NCBI GenBank assembly: GCA_013433145.1
Contig: CM024180.1
Span: 1,364,001 to 1,428,000, forward strand
Origin: Ascaris suum
Taxonomy: Eukaryota > Nematoda > Chromadorea > Rhabditida > Ascarididae
Length of the DNA: 64,000 bases
Direction: 5' to 3'
The translations under genes were made by a program, and so were the position numbers. Position 1 is the first letter of the stretch. Every line of letters begins with the position of its first letter. Under the pieces are notes generated by a model that had not been told where the DNA came from, ran no database searches, and saw only the letters and a list, made by a program, of their open reading frames with translations. Below, piece after piece: positions 14,742 to 64,000 of the stretch.

Positions 14742-17244
14742 ATTAATTAAATGCTTGCAAAAAGGGCAGTGAGACTGTCTAACATCACTATTATTGTGTA
14801 TCAGCTTCACAGTAAGTGGCCTGAAGTAGAGTCGGAAGGCTTTCGAAGGTAGTTGACGTGCTCATGAAAGATTCCACCGATCACTGTGTTGTCGGCTACG
14901 GTGTGTTAACACGGAAAACGTATGAGGTGCAAACTATGGCCATTCTATCCAAGAAAACACGATGTGCATTCAAATTTGCATTCAAACACAATGTGCGCAC
15001 TCATTTAGTGCATTCAAATTTTTCTATTCGGATATATTCACAAGTAGTTTTATGCATGGATGAAGTTGTTTGGTGATGTAGTTTTTGTGCTAAATAACGC
15101 GTTGAAAGATATAAATGGCAAGAGGAATTTTCTTTTCATTGGCGCTTGTCTCATATACTATGAATGTTTATATTCGTGCGTTAGTGTTTGATGTAATGAA
15201 ATAGGCTTGCGTTTAATGCGCTAAGCTCCTCCGCAAACTTTTGTCCTCTTCTTTACCTCCTTTCCTCCAACCCATGTCTTCATCCGCCGTCATCGGTTTC
15301 CTGATTCAAGTCTGATATATCACGGTTGTTACCCACGATGATTACTGCCCGTGATGGTTGTTACATATATATTTCTTGAAAAAAAAATGGAATTAAAGGA
15401 ATTCACTGGTAAATTCGGTGAAATATGACGCCATACCCATACGTCGGCATAGTCACCCAGTGGATAGGAAGTAGGTCGCTCGAAAAGGATCGGATGGTCG
15501 AATCATTGAAAACGTTTTTATATGCTATTTTATTGGCTCAAGTTCACTTCGATCACAACAGTATATCAGCATTTGTCGTTGCTTTGCTTCTTTATATTAG
15601 CTCCATTTTTTGGCACTCTTAATGACGATAGAGGTTTTCGACCCAATTCACATACTATAAAACATTCGATTCCCATAAAAAAATATGTAATATATGTCGT
15701 GATGTTTTTTTTTTTTTTCAATTTAGACTTCAATAGTGCATTGAATGATGTATAATTGTTAGCCGCAACTATCATGTTCTGATTTTTATTACAGTTGAAG
15801 CCTGCATGATAGCAGATAGCGATTATGAGAAGGGATCAATGAAGCATAATATTGGATCGAGTGCGCATCAGAGAGGATTTTGTTGAAATTCGGATGCCAC
15901 ACTCTAATTCTTCCAATCCAATCGCCCCTTATCGGCAGTCACCTCAAAGGATTTAATAGTGGATCTAAGTGTTCATTGATGTAATCTTACGTCCCGCCCA
16001 TATCTTTTACACCTAATTATCCTATTCGAGTGTCGAAATATTAGCAAGCTTGCAAGTTTCATTCGTAATATTTTCTTCATATTTTTTCGCTCTTATTTCT
16101 AATTCCTCTCATAAGTGCAACTCTCATTTCTCTTCCATCAAGAAAACTAAATTTAATGGAAGACCTGACGTAATTTAATGTAAAACCTATTGTAATCATT
16201 CAACTTCTTTCCTTTTCTATGATCAAGCAAATTGAAAACATATAAAATCTAGTTCGAAAGTGGCAACTTCATACCTGTCACCTCGTAGACATCATGCTGG
16301 CCATATATGAGCATTGACCAATTAGTGATTGATATTTGGATCTTCACAGTACGTAAAAGCGATTTTTTTATTGCAAACATTTGATGAAAATTTTCGTTGG
16401 AAGTGGCGAATATTTTCATCTTATATCGCTTTTTTTGCCAAACTTTTATATAACACAGTGACCACTATTGCGAAATGCGCACTTAATAAAGCTAAAAGCC
16501 TAGAGTTAAATTCGAACCAATTCAGTTATACTTATTAACCATTCATTTCGTGGCATATGAGGGAGGCTATGATGATAATCTGCAAAATTTCGAGCAGTCG
16601 GTTGGCTACAACTGCTCATCTTTCCACACATGAAAAATCAACCATTAGTTTTCAGTTGCTTAAAAAAAAGACGCAGCGGAGGTGGTATGTGGTTTTTTTC
16701 GAATGTGTTTTATGCTTCTTCATCGTCGCTTTTCCCCAAAGACGTTATCCTTAAATAACTTAAATGTTGTCGGATAACCTAAGGGGTTTTTTTAGAATAG
16801 CGAAAGGAATCGTTTTTCATCTCAATCACCAGTTTAGATTATATCCCTCATATTTCATCATAATAGTGTTTCCGGTTCGTCAATTATACCCGCCGGGTAG
16901 AGAGATAAGCACGCAGATTTATCGACATTACTTTAATGCGATTCGATAAATATTTTTATAAGTGCATTAATGCTGAGACTGTATTTTATGCATATTTGGG
17001 CATAATTATGTTCGTTCGGTAGTTAAATCTCGAGAACAAAAAAAAAACTGATATTGAAGTTTTGTAGATATGAGCTGGAGCTAGGTTTATTTTAGCAAAC
17101 CTAATTTTACTCCATCTAATTATTTCCTATATGCATATCGCTTTAAGAAAATAGCATATGCAAATTTTGTTGCGCGATCGGTTTAATGTCGGTGTAACCC
17201 GTTTGTCAGTTAGGGAATTTCATGCGTATGTTTATTGTGTTAAG

Positions 17245-17392
<148 letters not shown>

Positions 17393-18059
17393 TTGTGAAG
17401 TTGTGTTGAAGAGAGATGCATCAAAATTCCTCAAACGATTGCAACTAAAAAAAACGCCGACCCGTGCCGATTTGCCAGCGCATTTTGTTAAATATTTAAA
17501 TCGCCGTTATGCTTTAATGCTCGTGGCATATCATTCAAAATTTTCTCTTCAATTCTTCATAACTTATAGCTGTTTAAATGGGATGCCTAATAGCAAGAAA
17601 AACGTTACAATCCACTTTATCGCAGAATAATGCATTTCATAATGATATCATCGTTAAGGCGAACATCCGAGATATTCTAATATCATAGTTTGATTTTCTA
17701 CGCTAAAAGTAGTACTAAGTAAGCAATGTAGGCCATTCGCTTTGGCAATATATGCATTATGCAAATATTCCTGAAAATATATGATTTCTTATTATAACAT
17801 CATATTCGTGCCGATATTGCTTCTATATCACTAAGCTTTTATGAGCCAATGTATTATTTTCAATAAAACAACTCATAAAAGATACAGGGATGAAAAATTG
17901 CAGCTAAGTTTGCATCTTTGGGCGCCTAAACATAGTTTTTTTCTACAATTTCATACTTTCTTCATGACTTTTTATTACTGAAGATGCCCTGAAATCTATA
18001 CGACGAGGCAGTCGTTTTTTCAAGTATCGTTCAATGCGCTTCTCTACGTTTGCATTTCT

Positions 18060-18200
18060 CGTCATATCTGTGCACGCATACATCTGTCTGTGCTCATGTG
18101 CGTATGCGTCTATGCGCATTTGTTTGTATGCATATGCGCGTGTACGTGCGTATATGTGTCTGTGACCATGTCCATAAATATGTCTGTACTTATATATCTG
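18060..18200. repeat. GT-rich alternating purine-pyrimidine stretch
   Basis: A run of GTGCGTATGCG-, GCATATGCGCGTGTACGTGCG- and TATGTGTCTGTG-like pieces, in which TG, CG, CA and TA steps alternate. It lies 1.2-1.3 kb before the gene start. Confidence 0.7.
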
Positions 18201-19388
18201 CTTGGTCGATAGCTAAGCTTTCCTAACATTAAAGCCGCAAGTGAAAAATTCGCCTACGCTAATGTAGAATGGGATGACCACCCACATTGCGCTAATATTT
18301 TGCATATATTTTACTACAGTTTAGTTGAAAAACATTAATCTCATGCAAAAAAAAATGCTAGCAAATGTCTGATTATAAATTGCAATGGTGCGCATTTTTT
18401 TTTTGCTCTTCCTCTATAATTGATGGAATTTGTTCGTCGGTTAAGCAGAATTACACGTGCACATATTATTTAAGCCGATTAATGGCTCCTTTGCACTCAT
18501 TTAATTTTGCAGCGGTCGTTTGGTGCATTCAATACATGGATATATAGATCGTAGTGCAAAAGGCGCAAATGATGCGAATTCCCACTTCCTATCAATATTT
18601 GGTCACCTGATTCCCTTAATTACTATACCTTAATTAAACGACCCTCGGCACACAGTTTAGTTTATCAATTAGCCATTATATATGCTCATAATATGTTCAG
18701 TGCATGTTTTTGTAGTTTATTTTATTTCTTTTGAAGTCTCTCATCGTTCAATGTTAGAAAAATATTTCTTGTTCTACAATAATATCTACTGATAGCTCTA
18801 CATTCATATATAAGCGTTGATTTCGAAAATGAGTTTTAGTGAATGTTTTCTTGCCTCTTTGTTGAAGTATAGTTTGGATACTTGACGATGAGGAATGCTA
18901 AGGTTATCTAGACCACATTATGACTGCGAGAAATTCTTTTATGCTATTATTTTATGCTTCTAAATATATTTCGTTTAATTCAAAATATATTTCTATATTT
19001 TATATATTCAATCTTGACGGTGTTTTCTGTTTTATTGTTCGCAAATTTATCACTGCTCTTATTTATTTGTGAGGCTCGCATTCTCTAAGCCTTGATGAAA
19101 GACGCTGTTCACAGCATTAGCATCAATCGTTTGTCGCTCGTTTCTCTCTTTTTTTTTTCAATCAAATCTGATACTAGTCAATGATAATGCAACTCTTTTA
19201 TAGTATTTTCGTTCATTATCAGTAGGAATTGTTGTTATCACTTATGATTATCAGTGAAGATCCTCCTTATTCGTTTAGATATTAATCAAAATGTCGAAAA
19301 ATTTATTGCTAGCGACCATTGAATTCGATTCACAGAAGAAAGCGTCGACTAGTCGATGAATTAAGAATTCATTAAAAAAAAAAAAAGA

Positions 19389-19395
19389 TTTTCAG
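19389..19395 (+). promoter_or_regulatory. TTTTCAG acceptor before the start codon (spliced-leader or 5' UTR splice site)
   Basis: TTTTCAG is followed by 16 bases and then the ATG. This is the consensus nematode 3' splice site at the usual distance for spliced-leader addition. It could equally end an intron within the 5' UTR. No matching upstream donor exon was identified, which slightly favours trans-splicing. Confidence 0.5.
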
Positions 19396-19411
19396 TGCTG
19401 CACACACAACA

Positions 19412-60741
<41,330 letters not shown>

Positions 60742-63700
60742 ATCGCACCTCCTTTTGTGCTCTTTTCTTCGAAATCTCTTTTCCATATATACTGTCAGCA
60801 ATTTTCTTAATTAATGAATAATGAATGCACCTGTTCGTTCATAAAATCGACCAGGTAAACGGTGCTGGAAAGTTACCATTTACTAAAAACCTTGGAGAGA
60901 AAATCAGCGTTTCATTAATTAGCTGTTAAGCAGTAATTGTCATTTTTTTAAACGTTTTCACAGCAAAATATGCATTTATATTATATCTTTTCACATGTGA
61001 ACGATATTTACACTTAATGTTTTTAACGTTCTAAGCGTTTGTTGGTTTTTTTAAATTTTTGAAGAGTGTTCAAATACTTCGGATAAAAAAAAAAGTACGC
61101 AGTGAATAGAAACGAAATAATTCATTTGAATTTAATTGATGATATCAAACGTCAAAATGCTTCTCAAAATTATTCTCTATTTATATTTAATGTGCTAATT
61201 TTATTTTATTATTGATTTTGTTTGGGAAAAATTCCGCATGGATTGAGAAAAGATAGAATTCTAGAAAATTTTACTATAAAGCGATAGATCTGATATTTTT
61301 CATCTTTATTATCTCTTCAATTTCTTTTTTTTTTTTTGTTATTCATTTTTGTTTTCAAAAACTTTATTAGGACTTTCACATAATTATGCTAGAAATTATT
61401 TGAAGATCTCTTAGTGAAAAAAAAAACCCCGACTATGAAGTTCATTTCCGGGGAGCATTTCGGCTTAACGTTGAATTTTTCTTCTAAAACGAGTGAAAAA
61501 CGACGAATACTTTGACATAGACGGTGGAACTTTCACAGCCAGGTTTTAACGAGGTTTTTTTTTCTCGATATGCATGATCGTACATTTTCATTTACTTTTG
61601 CACAAACTGTATTTGCAAAGTGACATCATATCTATGTGTATATATGTTTGTCTTTTGTTCGATAGTTTCAATTCGCTAATCATTCAACCTATATTTATGA
61701 AAGTAGATACATGTAATATACAAGAACAACTGTTTACCCTCTCATTTTGTTTGCTACGCTCATCCAATAACTTGGAAAAAATTTTTGAAATTTTCAAGCG
61801 CGAAAAATTCCATTCATTCCAAACAAGTCGGATTTTCATTTTCATATTCGTTTAGTCATCAAAAAGATGATTATTTCATAAACATTCATTGTATGAGCGA
61901 CCGGGTTGATTCAAATATGAATGCATTACTTGTTGATTTTATTATCTATCGGTAATTTGTGAAACGGTTGGTCGGTTTCTTCCCAAAAAAATAATCATAT
62001 TTTCAATTCAATGTATTCATAGGATCTCACTTAGATTGGATTTTATTTCTGCACAGTAAACGATCTTATTTCATTTTATTGCTATTCGGTTATAGTTTAT
62101 TGAATTTTATTCTCGTAATTGTTTACTTCTTCCGTTCGCATATTTACAACATCAATTGTGTAAGAATAATTGAGTATCGTAAACCTTCGAGTATGCTTCT
62201 CTCTACATGCAATATAATATCCTCCAAATTCATCCCTCATCTATTGCTCAGATGGGAGCTTCCCCCCCCCCCCAAAAAAAAAAGTTTCAGTCCACTGTCC
62301 CACCTTCTCAGTATCTGAAAAAAAAAACGCTTCGTTGAGGAAACCCTTTCATACCAATTCGCCTCAAATTCAGCTCCGCTTTGAATTTACTTCTTTTCTT
62401 GTATAAGCGCAATGCAAACCACAATATCCTCTCCAAATTAAGGCTCTTTTGCGACGAGTTAAAATATAAAAACTCCATCAAATTTAAATCTACGTTACTT
62501 TGTAATAACTCTTTGCATCAATCGATTGTTTCTAATGAGCAATCATAACTAACAAGTTATGAATGTGTTCTACTTTTTTGTTTCAAAGTATTTAGAATAT
62601 GTATTGTATCTACAAGATTAAAACGCTGAGTTCTATTTAAGAATTAATGAGAATAACGTTAAATTCGTTTGAGTTCTTCTTATTTGCACCGCTATCTTAT
62701 TTTCTGTATCCGTAGTCGACAACCATCTTATCGATGAAGCAACAATTGCGGCGAAGAAGGATTGACATCATTAATTCTTTTCTCACCTCACCCCCCCCCC
62801 CCCCTCCTCTTGCTGGATTTAATGAGAAGAATATACTTTTTAGTTTTCAATGAATTAAAGTTTTTAAACAGACCTGCCTTTCTCATGTCAAGAGTTATGG
62901 TGTTGCGGGAAGATTTTCCATGAATGGGAAAGGAGAAGGGCAGGTTCATGGGATGGCGATTTGTTGAGGCAAGAGGCTCATGGAAAATGAGGCGAAAAAG
63001 AGTCGAGAAACTGCGGCGACAATTAGATATCGAGAACTCGCGGCCTATACCATATTTAGGTATTTCGAGAAATGATTGGATATAGCCTCAATTGTCGAAT
63101 CGAATCTCTCTTCCCTCATTTGTTCTTATCATTCATGAAGGTCAACAATTTTTCTAAGGAAATTTGCTCGAAGCAAGAAAATTTATTGCTGCAATTCAGT
63201 TGCTGGCATTCGAATTTGGTTAATATAAATGTATAATTTAGAAAGGTTTTTTTTTTTTTTTACAGTTTCAGTATATACTACAAATTTCTCTTCGGAATTA
63301 AATTGTTTATTTATATTTATTGTTCGATTTTTTTTTCACAGTCAGAAATTCTCTATTTTTTAATGAAATTTGGATGGAATTTCTCCTATAACTGAATAAA
63401 CTCTTTTCATTGCAAATCATATTCCTTAATTGTTTCATTTTTTGTTGCAGCTTTATTGCAATAAATACTAACTAATATTGCAATTCTCGATTCATTTGTA
63501 ATTTTCTCTCTATATTTAGCGTTTTTCCGCAAATCTACATTCCTCCCAGTCAAATCTTACAAATAAAACTCACATTAGAATGCCATATCTAATGAAATAT
63601 ATGCGCGTATTTTTCCATACAAATCTATTAGATTCAACTGGGAATGTATTTTTGCCACATTTCGTGCTAATAGATTCATAAAGATAATGTTTTTCTAGGT

Positions 63701-64000
63701 AATATGTACATCAAAAAGTGATCTTTTACCATTATGATGATTAAACGAAAATATGACGAAAGTATAAGACACATCGACTCATCGAGTGACAACTATCATG
63801 ATATAGTTTAACATCTATTCGAAGTAATTTGCAACGAAACGCAAATTGTTCGGATGTTAAGGAACCACTTTTAATTGTTCAATATGTAAAATTTATAGCA
63901 TTTAAAAACAAAACTTATATCACCTGGAATTATTCTGCTAAAGAAATCCCTATTTTCGGTTTAAATAACATCGAATAATTTATATTCTAATGAGTCTTTT
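60742..64000. other. 3' UTR and downstream DNA without recognised gene
   Basis: AT-rich sequence with T-runs and two C-runs (62262-62273 and 62791-62804). Open frames of 60-95 codons are AT-rich and lack any recognisable domain. The 3' UTR end is unknown. Confidence 0.6.
60813..60825 (+). terminator. Possible poly(A) signals, two AATGAA hexamers
   Basis: Two AATGAA sequences lie 72-84 bases after the stop codon. AATGAA is a known variant of AATAAA in nematodes. No exact AATAAA was seen in the first 100 bases after the stop. Confidence 0.25.

Overview
This is a eukaryotic window, most likely from a nematode. The DNA is AT-rich with GT-AG introns. Several acceptors are of the TTTTCAG/TTTGCAG type, and one such site lies 16 bases before the start codon of the only gene I recognise, as expected for a spliced-leader site. 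Coding exons are small (about 105-170 bases) and scattered through very long non-coding DNA. I cannot name the species.

One gene can be assembled with confidence: a plus-strand synaptotagmin of eight coding exons spread over about 41 kb (19412-60741). Exon 1 encodes a short lumenal end, a single membrane span and a basic stop-transfer patch. Exon 2 encodes the linker. Exons 3-5 encode the first C2 domain (C2A) and exons 6-8 the second (C2B), ending in the WHKL motif. All splice phases agree. All ten aspartates expected to bind calcium are present, so the intact protein (about 378 residues) should be a calcium sensor for membrane fusion. It looks closer to the Syt7/Syt4 type than to Syt1. Exon 7 as given lacks one base and is frameshifted inside C2B.

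Layout: 1-19395 is upstream non-coding DNA with five (AT)n arrays and small repeats. 19396-19575 is exon 1, then a 5.3 kb intron, exon 2 (24843-24948), a 6.6 kb intron, exon 3 (31564-31711), a 0.6 kb intron and exon 4 (32331-32447). A giant 23.8 kb intron (32448-56258) splits C2A and holds seven (AT)n arrays, a perfect 41-bp inverted repeat and several GC-richer, coding-like patches that could be exons of a nested gene. Exons 5-8 (56259-60741) follow with shorter introns. 60742-64000 is downstream DNA with no recognised gene.

I see no bacterial-type features, CRISPR array, rRNA, convincing tRNA or recognisable transposase. Besides the gene, the most distinctive features are fourteen long (AT)n tracts, two notable inverted repeats (one like a small-RNA hairpin, one abutting the longest AT array) and runs of G on the plus strand.
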